A DNA stretch of 24,765 nt from a virus. The DNA lies in the IMG/VR virus record IMGVR_UViG_3300031758_008702, positions 1-24,765 of that record; one strand, 5' to 3'. A program made the translations under genes and the position numbers. Below the pieces are notes generated by a model. That model was given only the letters and a program-made list of their open reading frames with translations. It searched no databases and was not told the DNA's origin. Numbering within the stretch: position 1 is the first letter of the stretch; each line of letters begins with the position of its first letter. Shown here piece by piece: positions 7,531 to 15,441 of the stretch.

Positions 7531-8214
7531 TCAGTACTTGCACGGTCCACCCTTGGACTTGCTGAAGTCGCACCACCGACAGTAGAAGCCGGGACGCGCC
7601 ACGAACTTGCGGTCGTTGAACATCGGCTTCACGCGCTTGTTCCACTCGGCCTGTCGCTTGAGCGCCGCCGCGCGCGACACGGTGACCGGTGCCTTCTCCG
7701 GGAAGCGAACTCCCATGTCGGTGTACAGGAGCTGAGAAGTGAACTGCTTCGCGTCGGGGAACTGCGTGGCACCGGCTGCGACGTACAGGTCGAGCTGGAG
7801 CAGGTACTCCTCGTTCTTCTCCTCGCGCATCTTGCCGGTCTTGGCGTCGCGGATGTGAACGACGTGGCCATCCACGTAGCCGACGTCCACCTTCACGCGG
7901 AGCCAGCAACGATCCCAGTCGTTCCACGCCACCGGGAGCCATTCGCGGTCGAATCCCCACTGCTCCTCGACGAACTTGGTCTTCTGCTTCTTCAGGAACT
8001 TGAAGTCCTCGCCTAGCGGCTTGAGTTCCGCCGGCAGCGTACGCAGCGCTCCCTTGAGGAAGTTCTCGCCGAGCTTGGCGATCTCGCCGCCGCGCGCCAT
8101 GGCGGGGCTCGCGCTGGTCGGCATCTTGTCCAGATGCTTGAGCTTCGCGAACAGCGGGCAGCGAGCCCAGTCACTGTATCGGCTGAACGACCACGACGTG
8201 AAGGTGGAAGGCAT
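7531..8214 (-). CDS. Cas4/RecB-like PD-(D/E)XK exonuclease with predicted Fe-S cluster
   Basis: 227 residues, starting one base after the polymerase stop. It shows the PD-(D/E)XK core KVDVGYVDG (D110) then IRDAKTGK (D123, K125), followed by the helix EYLLQLDLYV with Q140. One cysteine at C19 (WARCPLF) and three at C212, C215 and C225 (CRWCDF...GGPC) reproduce the one-plus-three cysteine layout that holds a [4Fe-4S] cluster in Cas4 and AddB nucleases. There is no adjacent cas gene or CRISPR array, so a role in replication or recombination end-processing beside the DNA polymerase is more likely than spacer acquisition. The family call is secure at the superfamily level. Confidence 0.88.
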   Translation of the reverse strand: MPSTFTSWSFSRYSDWARCPLFAKLKHLDKMPTSASPAMARGGEIAKLGENFLKGALRTLPAELKPLGEDFKFLKKQKTKFVEEQWGFDREWLPVAWNDWDRCWLRVKVDVGYVDGHVVHIRDAKTGKMREEKNEEYLLQLDLYVAAGATQFPDAKQFTSQLLYTDMGVRFPEKAPVTVSRAAALKRQAEWNKRVKPMFNDRKFVARPGFYCRWCDFSKSKGGPCKY

Positions 8215-8215
8215 C

Positions 8216-10093
8216 TCACTTCTCCTCGAACTTGCTCAGGGAGCCCCACGACGGCCCGAACTTGCCGTCGCTGGCCATGGGAACATCGAAGTCGACGTCG
8301 CACATCGCTTCGCGCAGAATACGCATCTCGGACTTGTGCGCCTTCGTCGGCGCGCTGATGTTGATTTCGTCGTGGACCGTCACGAGGAACCTGCCTTCCT
8401 TGCGCGCGTGATGGTAGTTGATGACAGCCTGCTTCGTGCAGTCCGCCGCACTTCCCTGAATCAGGTAGTTCAGGAGCTTGTATTCGAAGTGGAGCATACG
8501 ACCATTGTGCATGATCGGCGGCTCGGTGTAGTACACGCGTCCGCCCCACGTCCTGATCGGCTGATCGGCCTTCGCGCCGCGCTTGATGCTCTCCTCGAGA
8601 CGCTTCACGTCGGGCAGCGCCTTCTGGTGCAGACCACGAATCTCGCGTGCTTCTTGCACCGAGCAGCCGAGGCCGGCGGCGAGCGCGCCCGCGCCCATGC
8701 CGTAGATCATGCCGAAGTTCAGGATCTTGACGGCGCGGCGCTCCAGCGTAACGTTCGCCACGTCCTTGATGAGATCGCGAACGAAGTCGTGGACGTCGAG
8801 GCGCGGCTGCTGCTGGTATGCCTCCATCAAGCGACCGTCCTCGTAGTGACCGAGGATGCGCAGCTCCTGCTGATTGAAATCGCGGTGCAGGAACACCGAG
8901 CGATGATCGTCGGCGAGCACGTACTTCCGAATGCGAGGCAGCTCCGGCAGCGCGCGCAGGTGTCGCGGATGCACGTACCCGTCTCCCTTGTCCTCGAACG
9001 ACTTCGGAATGTTCATGAAGTTCGGGCTGCACGACATGCGCCCGGTACGCGCGCCGGCACCGCTGCCGCTGTCGCTCATCTGCCGAACCTGATTCCAGTT
9101 CGTGTGGATGAAGCCTCCGTTGGCACTGGCCATCGCGAGCCACGGCTCCATGAACGTGCCGAGGCAGGTGAACAGGCGATTGCGATAGCCGAGCGCCGAC
9201 GCGATGCGAGCGTCGTTGAACATGCCGGGAGTCAGGTTCTTCTTGGATACTGAGTCCTGACCGGTAGCGGTCTGCACGAAGTCGGTCACGACGCCCGAGT
9301 CGCGCAGCGCGGCGGCGACGTCGCGGTCGCTGTCGAAGTTCAGGTCGCTGGCACTGGCTCCCAGCCGCGTGAGTTCCTTGCGGAGCCACTGCTCAACGAC
9401 CTGCATCGCCTTCCGGTACACGCCGATGTCGTGCTCGAGAAGAGCCACGTCGATGCGAACGCCGCGACGCTCGTTCTCGAGCAGGATCGGCATGAGCTCA
9501 CGCTCGCGGTCGTACGCTGCGCCCATGCCGTTCGCCGTGATCTGCGGGAACAGCATCTTGAAGAGCTTGAGCGTGCGTAGCGTGTCACCGTTCGCGTATT
9601 CACCGACCAGGTCACCGGGAGCGAGCGAGATGTACGCACCGGCGTCCTTCTGGTTCCTGCGAATGATGCGTTGCTGCACGAGCCACTCGCTGACAGCGTC
9701 GCGCTCCGCCGGCACCATGCCGAGCAGGCGCTCAGCGGAAGGCTTCAACGACAGCGTCTTGGAGTGCGGGTCGTCCAAGAAGAGCAGGTACATCGTGTCG
9801 TGGATGCGCCGCCAGTCGCTGAGCTTCATGCCGCAGTGCGTCTGCGCCACGTCGACGTCGAACTTCGCGTTGTGGAACAGAACCGGCGCGCCGCTGCGGT
9901 CGATGTCGCGCAGCTCGCGCTTCACCGTGGCGAAGTCAGTGTTGTTCCCTTCCGGGTGAGCCCATGCGCGATAGACCGGCTTCTTGCCGGGATAGATGAT
10001 GGACACGCCGACCGGGCGCGGCGGATACTTCGGCCGACGCTCGATGGCGTCGGTCTCGAAGTCGATCGTGACTACGTCGCTCGGCGCGCGCAT
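8216..10093 (-). CDS. polA: Family A DNA polymerase with 3'-5' exonuclease
   Basis: 625 residues from the ATG at 10093, preceded by GAGG and overlapping nothing (TGACCATG with the upstream stop); an in-frame start 123 bases earlier lies inside that gene and is rejected. The exonuclease motifs are present: D11-F-E13, N75...F78-D79, and Y166-x-x-x-D170. Polymerase motif A is DFNQQELR (D405, E410; canonical DYSQIELR), motif B runs R452-x3-K456-x3-F460-GMI-Y464, and motif C is HDE at 574-576. There is no N-terminal 5'-3' exonuclease domain, as is usual in phages. Phenylalanine at 460 corresponds to E. coli F762, which disfavours dideoxynucleotides. This is presumably the phage replicase. Confidence 0.96.
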   Translation of the reverse strand: MRAPSDVVTIDFETDAIERRPKYPPRPVGVSIIYPGKKPVYRAWAHPEGNNTDFATVKRELRDIDRSGAPVLFHNAKFDVDVAQTHCGMKLSDWRRIHDTMYLLFLDDPHSKTLSLKPSAERLLGMVPAERDAVSEWLVQQRIIRRNQKDAGAYISLAPGDLVGEYANGDTLRTLKLFKMLFPQITANGMGAAYDRERELMPILLENERRGVRIDVALLEHDIGVYRKAMQVVEQWLRKELTRLGASASDLNFDSDRDVAAALRDSGVVTDFVQTATGQDSVSKKNLTPGMFNDARIASALGYRNRLFTCLGTFMEPWLAMASANGGFIHTNWNQVRQMSDSGSGAGARTGRMSCSPNFMNIPKSFEDKGDGYVHPRHLRALPELPRIRKYVLADDHRSVFLHRDFNQQELRILGHYEDGRLMEAYQQQPRLDVHDFVRDLIKDVANVTLERRAVKILNFGMIYGMGAGALAAGLGCSVQEAREIRGLHQKALPDVKRLEESIKRGAKADQPIRTWGGRVYYTEPPIMHNGRMLHFEYKLLNYLIQGSAADCTKQAVINYHHARKEGRFLVTVHDEINISAPTKAHKSEMRILREAMCDVDFDVPMASDGKFGPSWGSLSKFEEK

Positions 10094-10095
10094 GG

Positions 10096-10278
10096 TCAGA
10101 TCCTCATTTCCTTGCGTTCGCGCGCGGCGCGGAGCTTCGCGTAGCGACCGTAGATGCGGATGACGAAGAGCTGGCGGTTCTCGCCGTTGCGTTCCTCGTC
10201 GAGCATCTCCTTGCACCGCTGTTCGTTCGCATCGACCAGCTCGGCGTTGATGTCACGCCACGTCTTGACCTTCTTCAT
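10096..10278 (-). CDS. Small basic hypothetical protein
   Basis: 60 residues, ATG with TAGGAG nine bases upstream, immediately before the polymerase gene (two-base gap). It is rich in charged residues (KKVKTWRDI, then EERNGENRQL, RAARERKEMRI) and predicted to be mostly helical, with no recognised domain, signal or membrane segment. A GC-rich hairpin lies just upstream of its ribosome site, which may influence expression of this gene and of the polymerase. The ribosome site and tight packing support a real gene; the function is unknown. Confidence 0.7.
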   Translation of the reverse strand: MKKVKTWRDINAELVDANEQRCKEMLDEERNGENRQLFVIRIYGRYAKLRAARERKEMRI

Positions 10279-10295
10279 GTGCTGCTCCTAGAGTG

Positions 10296-10322
10296 GAGCG
10301 CCCGGTGACGTACCGGGCGCTC
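10296..10322 (-). promoter_or_regulatory. GC-rich 10-bp perfect hairpin upstream of the small gene and polymerase
   Basis: GAGCGCCCGG at 10296-10305 pairs perfectly with CCGGGCGCTC at 10313-10322 around a 7-base loop. It sits between the stop at 10336 and the ribosome site of the next gene. On the transcribed strand no run of U follows, so it is not a standard intrinsic terminator; it may be an RNA processing or stabilising stem, an attenuator or a protein-binding operator. Confidence 0.6.
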
Positions 10323-10335
10323 GGTTGATGAACGA

Positions 10336-11160
10336 TCAGCGGCGGTACTTGCCACCAGCCTTCGCCGCCGCCTTCGCCGCCGGCTTCTTGACGCCGCGCG
10401 CCTGCGGACCCGTGCGACGCGGAGCTTCCTCTTCCTCGCGCGGCTCGTACGGTGCCATGAGCGGCGTCATGACCTCCTTCTGCTTCTCCAGCAGCGCGGC
10501 CACCACGTCGCCGTCATCCAGCTCGTTCACGATCTTGAAGTTCATGTGGAACTGATGCTTCGCGTCGGGAGACAGGCTGATCTCGGTGAGCACGCCGAGC
10601 GGCGGCATGTCCAGCGTGTCCGCCACCTTCTTGACGAAGGTCGCCCAGTTCTTCACGCTGGTCGGCGGCACCTTGATGAACGCCACCTCGGCCGACTCGA
10701 TGTCGTCGAGCGAGTCCTCGGGCACGAGCGCGAGGCGTCGCGTGTTCTTGCAGGCTTTCCCGCGCCCGGTGTCGGCGGAGCCGAACTCGTTCATCGGGCA
10801 TCCCTTGCACGCGTCGTGCTGCGGATCGGTGGACTTCTCGTGCGGACCCATCTCGCTCTCGTTCGTGCCGAGCGCGAAGCAGGCCGGCGAGGTCGGGTTG
10901 TTCGGGTCGTATCGGTCGGTGTACAGCGCGTTCTCGATGACGTGCGCGAGGATCACGACGTTCATGCGGTTGCCGGGGATGTCCGCGCCGTTGAACTTGA
11001 GCTGGCCACCGCTCGTGCTGAAGTACGAACCACCGGTGCTGACGCTCGACTCGATCTCGGCGGCGACCTTCGCCTGCCGAGCCAGCTCTTCCTTCCACGC
11101 GACCATCGCGGTCCCGGTCTTCTTGCCCGCCTTCGCGGGGACGCTCTTCTTCGCTGCCAT
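10336..11160 (-). CDS. Phage protein with a cysteine cluster, candidate ssDNA-binding protein
   Basis: 274 residues. Two ATGs two codons apart are possible; the second (11160) is chosen because GAGG lies eight bases before it, whereas it nearly touches the first. The protein has a basic alanine/lysine-rich head, a central region with cysteines arranged ACFALG, DACKGCPMNEFG, KACKN that could bind zinc, then a mixed region ending in an acidic patch EEEE and a strongly basic tail (KKPAAKAAAKAGGKYRR). Highly expressed ssDNA-binding proteins of phages often sit in this position between ligase and polymerase, but no OB-fold motif can be confirmed by eye. The gene is real; the function is a guess from context. 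Confidence 0.6.
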   Translation of the reverse strand: MAAKKSVPAKAGKKTGTAMVAWKEELARQAKVAAEIESSVSTGGSYFSTSGGQLKFNGADIPGNRMNVVILAHVIENALYTDRYDPNNPTSPACFALGTNESEMGPHEKSTDPQHDACKGCPMNEFGSADTGRGKACKNTRRLALVPEDSLDDIESAEVAFIKVPPTSVKNWATFVKKVADTLDMPPLGVLTEISLSPDAKHQFHMNFKIVNELDDGDVVAALLEKQKEVMTPLMAPYEPREEEEAPRRTGPQARGVKKPAAKAAAKAGGKYRR

Positions 11161-11200
11161 GTTCATTTCCTCAGTTGATGGCTGATCAAGCCGTTGTGCT

Positions 11201-11605
11201 CTAGAGCTTCGTCACCGAGACGGTGGTGACCTTGAACGTTCCCACTCCCGGCACCGTCTTGCCGTCTTCCCACCGCTCCTTCACCGCTCTCTTGTTGAGC
11301 GCGCGATTGAGCAGGTCGAACTCGCCCTTCTTCTTCAGGTTCGCGTAGAACTTGTCCCAGTCCTGCACGACGGGCTCGTCGCGCGACTCCACCTTGACGT
11401 TCGCGACCTTGCCGGAGATGCCTTTCGACTGCGACTTCGGCAGGTTCTTGATCAGGTGGTCCTTGATCGCGGACTCTTGCTCTTCCAGCTCCTCGATCTG
11501 CGCGCGCAGTGCGTATCGCTGATCGCGGAGCTTGTAGAGCATGTCTGCGCACGCGCCGAGCGTCTTCGGCAGCGTGACCTTCTTCTCACTTGTCTTGCGT
11601 GGCAT
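11201..11605 (-). CDS. Conserved phage protein of unknown function with N-terminal coiled coil
   Basis: 134 residues from the ATG at 11605 (MPRKTSEKK), which lies just inside the end of the upstream membrane-protein gene. Residues 15-55 form a probable coiled coil (LYKLRDQRYALRAQIEELEE), followed by HLIKNLPKSQSKGISGKVAN, DWDKFYANL and a C-terminal GKTVPGVGTFKV segment. This combination recurs in many phages next to recombination and polymerase genes and is unnamed. It may act with the neighbouring cysteine-cluster protein. A 40-base gap separates it from that gene. Confidence 0.65.
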   Translation of the reverse strand: MPRKTSEKKVTLPKTLGACADMLYKLRDQRYALRAQIEELEEQESAIKDHLIKNLPKSQSKGISGKVANVKVESRDEPVVQDWDKFYANLKKKGEFDLLNRALNKRAVKERWEDGKTVPGVGTFKVTTVSVTKL

Positions 11606-11834
11606 TGGACTTGACTCCGGTGATGTTGAGCTGGCCACCGCGGATCGCGACGAGTGCCGCCGCGCCCACGTTCCCGAGCATGTAGATGAATGACAGCGCG
11701 ATGAGGAGCCAGAGCATGTTCTCGCTCAGGTGGTTCGCCATCTCCAACGCAGCGCCGAGCGTCGGGTAGATCAGCGCGATGCGGTACTTCCGCGAGTCGA
11801 ACTTGCCTTCGCCAGTCTTGATGTCGTCGCTCAT
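11586..11834 (-). CDS. Small membrane protein
   Basis: 82 residues; ATG overlapping the ligase stop (ATGA) with GAGGG upstream. A clear transmembrane helix spans about residues 41-64 (LWLLIALSFIYMLGNVGAAA then LVAI), and an earlier moderately hydrophobic stretch (IALIYPTLGAALEMA, 19-33) could be amphipathic or a second helix. The N terminus is polar. Small one-pass proteins of this kind are frequent in phage early operons; candidate roles include membrane anchoring of replication or superinfection functions, but nothing specific is visible. Confidence 0.75.
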   Translation of the reverse strand: MSDDIKTGEGKFDSRKYRIALIYPTLGAALEMANHLSENMLWLLIALSFIYMLGNVGAAALVAIRGGQLNITGVKSNATQDK

Positions 11835-12739
11835 GACATGTCCCTCGGATCACGCCAGCCAAGGAACGTCGGGAATCGCGGCTTCTCCTTGGAGCCCGAC
11901 GGGAAGTAGCGGTATTTCACGACGCGGCCGACGAGCTTCTTGCGGTGCTGCCAGTACACCTCGCGGTCGGCGTCGTCGAACCCGCTGCCGATGGCGAACT
12001 GCACGCCGGTCTTGACGTCCTGAACGTGCAGCGCGCCGAGCACGCCAGCCGGCACCTTCCCGTCCTTGTGCGAGGAGCGCTTCATGCGGCCGAGCTCGTC
12101 GAGCTTCCTGTCGTTGTGATTGCGCATGAGCTCCTCGGCGCGCAGCACGACAGCCTCGCCGTCAAGGAATCGCTTGAGCTTCAGCAGCGAGCCCTCGTTC
12201 AGCGTGGAGCGGCCGAATTTGTACGGGCCGAGCGTCGCGCGCAGCATGGCTCCCTCGAAGCCTCGCTCGATGAACAGTGCCTCGGCATCGAGCAGCTCCT
12301 CCGGCGTGCGAACCGACGCGTGGTCCACGACCGTCAAGTGGCGCGACGGTAGCGGCGACATGTGAACGCGCTGCCTTGCGCGCGAGTGCCGCTCGCAGAA
12401 CGGCATGTTCGGCACCGTGAAGTCGTCGAACACCGCGAACGTGATGACACCGTGGACGCTCGCGTCGGACATGACGCACGATGACGTCACGCGGAACACG
12501 TCGGGCGCGTTCGGTGGTCCTACGATGAGCTCGCCGTCCAGTCCGTCGTGCGCCCGGTTGCCGAACATCCGCTGCACTTCGGCGTTCGGGATCGGCTTGA
12601 GGCTGCGGCTGAGTACGACACCATCGCGCACCACCGCGCGGACACCGTCGATCTTCGCACTCACCATCAGCGGGAACCGGAGACCGTCTAGCGCGGTCGG
12701 CTCCAGTTTCGCCGCGAGCATCGGCTTGAAGTCCTTCAT
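11831..12739 (-). CDS. ATP-dependent DNA ligase
   Basis: 302 residues from the ATG at 12739 with GAGGAAC upstream, directly after the previous stop (TGACCATG). Nucleotidyltransferase motifs: K29-I-D-G (motif I, AMP-accepting lysine), LDGELIV (motif III), FEGAMLR (motif IV) and LLKLKRF (motif V), followed by an OB-like C-terminal part with GALHVQDV and RYFPSGSKEKPRFPTFLGWR. It would seal nicks during phage replication or repair in the cytoplasm. The size is that of minimal viral ligases such as T7 ligase. It ends in an ATGA overlap with the small membrane protein gene. Confidence 0.93.
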   Translation of the reverse strand: MKDFKPMLAAKLEPTALDGLRFPLMVSAKIDGVRAVVRDGVVLSRSLKPIPNAEVQRMFGNRAHDGLDGELIVGPPNAPDVFRVTSSCVMSDASVHGVITFAVFDDFTVPNMPFCERHSRARQRVHMSPLPSRHLTVVDHASVRTPEELLDAEALFIERGFEGAMLRATLGPYKFGRSTLNEGSLLKLKRFLDGEAVVLRAEELMRNHNDRKLDELGRMKRSSHKDGKVPAGVLGALHVQDVKTGVQFAIGSGFDDADREVYWQHRKKLVGRVVKYRYFPSGSKEKPRFPTFLGWRDPRDMS

Positions 12740-12741
12740 GG

Positions 12742-13053
12742 TCAGTTCCTCACGCAGGAAGTGGAAGTGGAGCGGCCATCGGGCGCGACGATGATGAGGC
12801 ACTGCGCAGGCGGCTGCTCAGGTCTCAGCGACGGAACCTCCACGTACATGATGGTCGCGTTCGTGTCGGTGAGAACCGTGTAGTTCACGCTGAACGGTTG
12901 GCGCTGCGGCACCGGCTGCGGCTCCGTCGCGCGCTGAGCGATGATCTGGAACAAGACCACCGACACGCCGATCGCGATGGCCACGAGCATGAACGATACG
13001 ATGAACACCGCTGCCTTGAACAGACGGTCGCTCTCAGTCTTGATGTCGTTCAT
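12742..13053 (-). CDS. Single-pass membrane protein with C-terminal exported-type domain
   Basis: 103 residues; ATG overlapping the previous stop (ATGA). A transmembrane helix occupies about residues 13-40 (AAVFIVSFMLVAIAIGVSVV and LFQII), followed by a proline/glutamine-rich linker and a short beta-rich domain with two cysteines (C85, C100) ending STSTSCVRN. The arrangement suggests an inner-membrane anchor with a periplasmic or outside domain; two cysteines could form a disulfide. No homologue is recognised. Longer in-frame extensions upstream overlap the neighbouring gene and are arginine-rich shadow sequence. Confidence 0.7.
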   Translation of the reverse strand: MNDIKTESDRLFKAAVFIVSFMLVAIAIGVSVVLFQIIAQRATEPQPVPQRQPFSVNYTVLTDTNATIMYVEVPSLRPEQPPAQCLIIVAPDGRSTSTSCVRN

Positions 13054-13517
13054 GCGCCTGCTCCTGCGGTCAGTTCTTCGTAGATCTCGTGGATCCAGAT
13101 GGAGTGGAACCCTTCGATGGCCGGCAGGCTCGGACGACCGGGCGCAGTGTGCAGGATGCGGCACGACGACGCGAAGAACAGGTCGGGATGCTTGACAGCG
13201 CCTTCGCTCATGAGCGCGTTCTCCAACCGATCGATGAGCACGTCGTAGTCGTCGACGAGGTCCACTTCGCAGGCTCGCGCGTACGCCGCGAGGATCACGA
13301 TGCACGGCAGCCCATCGCGCGGCACCTTGCGCGCGGCGAGCTTGAACCCGCTGCGCAGTGCCTTGATGAGCACGTCGCGCGTGCCAGCCTCGCACTCGCT
13401 GAAGAACCGCGCGACCGTGTACTTGTCACGCCCGACCGGGCGCGCATCGACCTGCATGACTTGCTTCTTCTCACTGCGCGACTGCACCGGCGCGCGACGG
13501 GTCTTGGGACTCTTCAC
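13050..13517 (-). CDS. Hypothetical protein
   Basis: 155 residues from a GTG at 13517, chosen because AGGAGG lies eight bases upstream; another GTG at 13523 overlaps the previous stop (GTGA) but is only two bases from the ribosome site. After a basic head (KSPKTRRAPVQSRSEKKQ) comes a compact region with YTVARFFSECEAGTRDVLIK, LPCIVILAAYARACEVDLVD and a C-terminal EGFHSIWIHEIYEEL. No known domain is recognised. It is tightly coupled to both neighbours. Confidence 0.65.
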   Translation of the reverse strand: MKSPKTRRAPVQSRSEKKQVMQVDARPVGRDKYTVARFFSECEAGTRDVLIKALRSGFKLAARKVPRDGLPCIVILAAYARACEVDLVDDYDVLIDRLENALMSEGAVKHPDLFFASSCRILHTAPGRPSLPAIEGFHSIWIHEIYEELTAGAGA

Positions 13518-13519
13518 GT

Positions 13520-13780
13520 TCACTTCCTCCTGCTGAGTTTCCTGGACTCGATACTGTAGTGATCGCTGATCTCGCCGTCTCGGCGATACACCGTCAGGTC
13601 GGACGCGTATCCGTCGAGCGCCAACATGGCGAGCCGCGAGTCGGCGAAACTGGCCATGGACTTCAGCGAGGTGTCGATGTACACCACCGAGCCGTCGAAG
13701 GCAGACATGACCCACTTCCTGCGGCCTTCGTCGAACCTGATGAAGAACTTGCCACGCTCGCTGATGCTCGGCGCGCTCAC
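13520..13780 (-). CDS. Hypothetical protein
   Basis: 86 residues from a GTG at 13780 that overlaps the upstream stop (GTGA) and follows AAGGAAG; earlier in-frame starts lie inside the upstream gene. The sequence is beta-rich and short (KFFIRFDEGRRKWVMSAFDG, VVYIDTSLKSMASFADSRLA, LTVYRRDGEI) with a basic end. This alternation of short strands resembles small DNA- or protein-binding phage proteins, but no family is recognised. Confidence 0.65.
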   Translation of the reverse strand: MSAPSISERGKFFIRFDEGRRKWVMSAFDGSVVYIDTSLKSMASFADSRLAMLALDGYASDLTVYRRDGEISDHYSIESRKLSRRK

Positions 13781-14559
13781 GAGACTTCCTTGTTCTGACG
13801 CACGTAGCGCAGCGCCGATTCCCACTCCGCGCCGTGTCGGCGCTTGTTCAGCTCGTTGAGCCGCTGCGCAGCCGGCGACAGACCACCGTTGACTTCGTAG
13901 CCGACGATGATGTGAGCGTCGCGCAGCAACGACGCGCGCTGCCGGTGCTGCTGCTCGACCGCGTTCTTCGCCATGACGAGGTACGGGTCGGGCTCGCCGC
14001 CGACGAGGAAGTCCAGACCGGCCTGCTCCTGCGAAGAGACCTCGGCGTCGATGACCTTGTCGCTGATCGCGCGCAGCCGCACGCCCATGTGATCGAGCAC
14101 GGTCTTCATCTCGTTGATGCGCGCGCCGTGATCGAGCAGGTTCTTGTCGATGAGCCGCAGCAGCTCCTTGAGGCCTTCGACGGTCTCCTTCATGTTCTCG
14201 TCCATCTTGACGTCGACCGTCAGCGTCTCCTTCTTCGGGTGCGGGAACACCGGCAGGTTGATGCCGTAGACGTGAAGATCGGCCACCTTGAACGGCACGT
14301 TCCAGCCTTCGGTGAACTTGATGACGTTCGCGATCGAACGATCGTGCGATCCGTTGAAGAGCGGCTGGATGGACGTCGCGGCGATCTTGTAGGTTCCGCC
14401 GAACAGCGCCTTGATGCGGACCCAGATGATGTCGGTGCGCGGGTAGCGCGGCCGAGCGTCCGAGTACACCGTGACTTCGGCCGCGTGGAACTGGAGCAGT
14501 TCGCCGCCGACACCGTTGAATTGGACCAGCACTTCGTTCTTGCCAAGTTCGTTGCTCAT
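13777..14559 (-). CDS. Hypothetical protein with central coiled coil
   Basis: 260 residues from the ATG at 14559 with AGGAGG four bases upstream. The first about 110 residues are beta-rich (VLVQFNGVGGELLQFHAAEV, DIIWVRIKALFGGTYKIA, VADLHVYGINLPVFPH). A helical segment with heptad-like spacing follows (MKETVEGLKELLRLIDKNLL, ARINEMKTVLDHMGVRLRAI), and a charged C terminus ends in ESALRYVRQNKEVS. The layout suggests an oligomeric protein with a globular head. No family is recognised and the context (early leftward operon) does not settle a role. Confidence 0.65.
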   Translation of the reverse strand: MSNELGKNEVLVQFNGVGGELLQFHAAEVTVYSDARPRYPRTDIIWVRIKALFGGTYKIAATSIQPLFNGSHDRSIANVIKFTEGWNVPFKVADLHVYGINLPVFPHPKKETLTVDVKMDENMKETVEGLKELLRLIDKNLLDHGARINEMKTVLDHMGVRLRAISDKVIDAEVSSQEQAGLDFLVGGEPDPYLVMAKNAVEQQHRQRASLLRDAHIIVGYEVNGGLSPAAQRLNELNKRRHGAEWESALRYVRQNKEVS

Positions 14560-14579
14560 GTCGCCTCCTGGTGGCGAGT

Positions 14580-14774
14580 TCACTTCATTGATGCAGTCTT
14601 TCCTTTCTTGCCCGCGCGAGCATAGGTTCTGCCGGTCAGCAGCGCCATGCCCGCCTCGGACATTTCACCTTCACGGAGGCGCTGCACCTTGCCTCCGCTC
14701 TCGATGAATCGTCGCACGTCTTCTGCGAGTTGGTCTCGCAGAGGCTTGTTCAACTCGATGCGGTGTTCGTTCAC
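14580..14774 (-). CDS. Small basic hypothetical protein
   Basis: 64 residues from a GTG at 14774 that follows TTGGAG at eight bases spacing; a longer reading would start upstream within the promoter-like region. The sequence reads NEHRIELNKPLRDQLAEDVR with a helix ending RRFIESGG, then MSEAGMALLTGRTYARAGKK. It could be a small nucleic-acid-binding protein because of its net positive charge. It is the first gene after a candidate extended -10 promoter, so it may head a transcription unit that includes the genes to its left. Confidence 0.6.
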   Translation of the reverse strand: MNEHRIELNKPLRDQLAEDVRRFIESGGKVQRLREGEMSEAGMALLTGRTYARAGKKGKTASMK

Positions 14775-14799
14775 GACACGTACTCCAATGTGGACCCGT

Positions 14800-14808
14800 A
14801 TTGTACCA
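14800..14808 (-). promoter_or_regulatory. Candidate extended -10 promoter
   Basis: On the minus strand the sequence TGGTACAAT gives an extended -10 (TG, one base, TACAAT; five of six match TATAAT). No good -35 lies at 16-18 bases; TTGTCG is 14 bases upstream. Transcription would start near 14793, about 19 bases before the GTG of the 64-residue gene. The same pattern occurs at 18041-18049. Confidence 0.4.
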
Positions 14809-14834
14809 GCGCACGGGCACGACAACGCGATTGT

Positions 14835-15440
14835 TCAGCCTACGTGCTGGCCGCTGCCGGTACCGTCGAGCTTCCACTGGCGCGACCTGTTCTTGCGCAT
14901 CTTGCGATCGATGACGTCGCGGTAGTCGACGCCACGATTGTGGAACACGCGCATGAGCACGATGATGATGTCGGCGGCCTCTTCGATCATGTCGGCTTCG
15001 TCGCCGAAGAGCGCGGCCTCCACGAGCTCGTGCATCTCGCTCGACGCGCGCAGTGCCACGCGGCGCGAGTCTTGGGGACCGAACGTAGCGTCCGCCCATT
15101 CGGCGATGCTCGCCTGCGTCTCGTTGAACTCGTCGGTGATCTCGGACACCGTCGACGTGACTTCGGAGACCAGCGACTGGAACTCAATCGCGGACTCCAG
15201 CTCATCGCTCTTCGGCGTGCGTTCGCCAGCGCGCGGCAGCGGACGCGCTCGCACCGTCAGCGAGTACTCGTCATTGATGGTGGCCGGCAGGTTCTCGGTC
15301 ACTTCGCAGACCGTGGCGTCGAAGCCGAGTTCCTGGCCGACGAGCTCCAGCGCGCGCTGCCTCGTTGCACCGCCGGCCATCGCGGCGTTCATCGCGGTGA
15401 TGTACTGCATCGGAACGTGGAAAGTCTGGAAGTCGTTCAT
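14835..15440 (-). CDS. MazG-like nucleotide pyrophosphohydrolase
   Basis: 201 residues from the ATG at 15440. The C-terminal half (about 112-201) has the all-alpha NTP-pyrophosphohydrolase pattern: EWADATFG, then SSEMHELVEAALFGDEADMI and EEAADIIIVLM, giving the E-x-x-E ... E-x-x-D metal ligands, then DYRDVIDRKMRKNRSRQWK and a final GTGSGQH. Such enzymes hydrolyse (d)NTPs to monophosphates and, in phages, shape the nucleotide pool. The N-terminal 110 residues are a separate acidic, helical region with no recognised domain (FHVPMQYITAMNAAMAGGAT at the start). It lies directly downstream of a small membrane protein gene. Its substrate cannot be read from sequence. Confidence 0.8.
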   Translation of the reverse strand: MNDFQTFHVPMQYITAMNAAMAGGATRQRALELVGQELGFDATVCEVTENLPATINDEYSLTVRARPLPRAGERTPKSDELESAIEFQSLVSEVTSTVSEITDEFNETQASIAEWADATFGPQDSRRVALRASSEMHELVEAALFGDEADMIEEAADIIIVLMRVFHNRGVDYRDVIDRKMRKNRSRQWKLDGTGSGQHVG

Positions 15441-15441
15441 G

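Noticed and set aside
10296-10322. Hairpin considered as an intrinsic terminator
   Set aside because: No run of T follows the stem on the transcribed strand.
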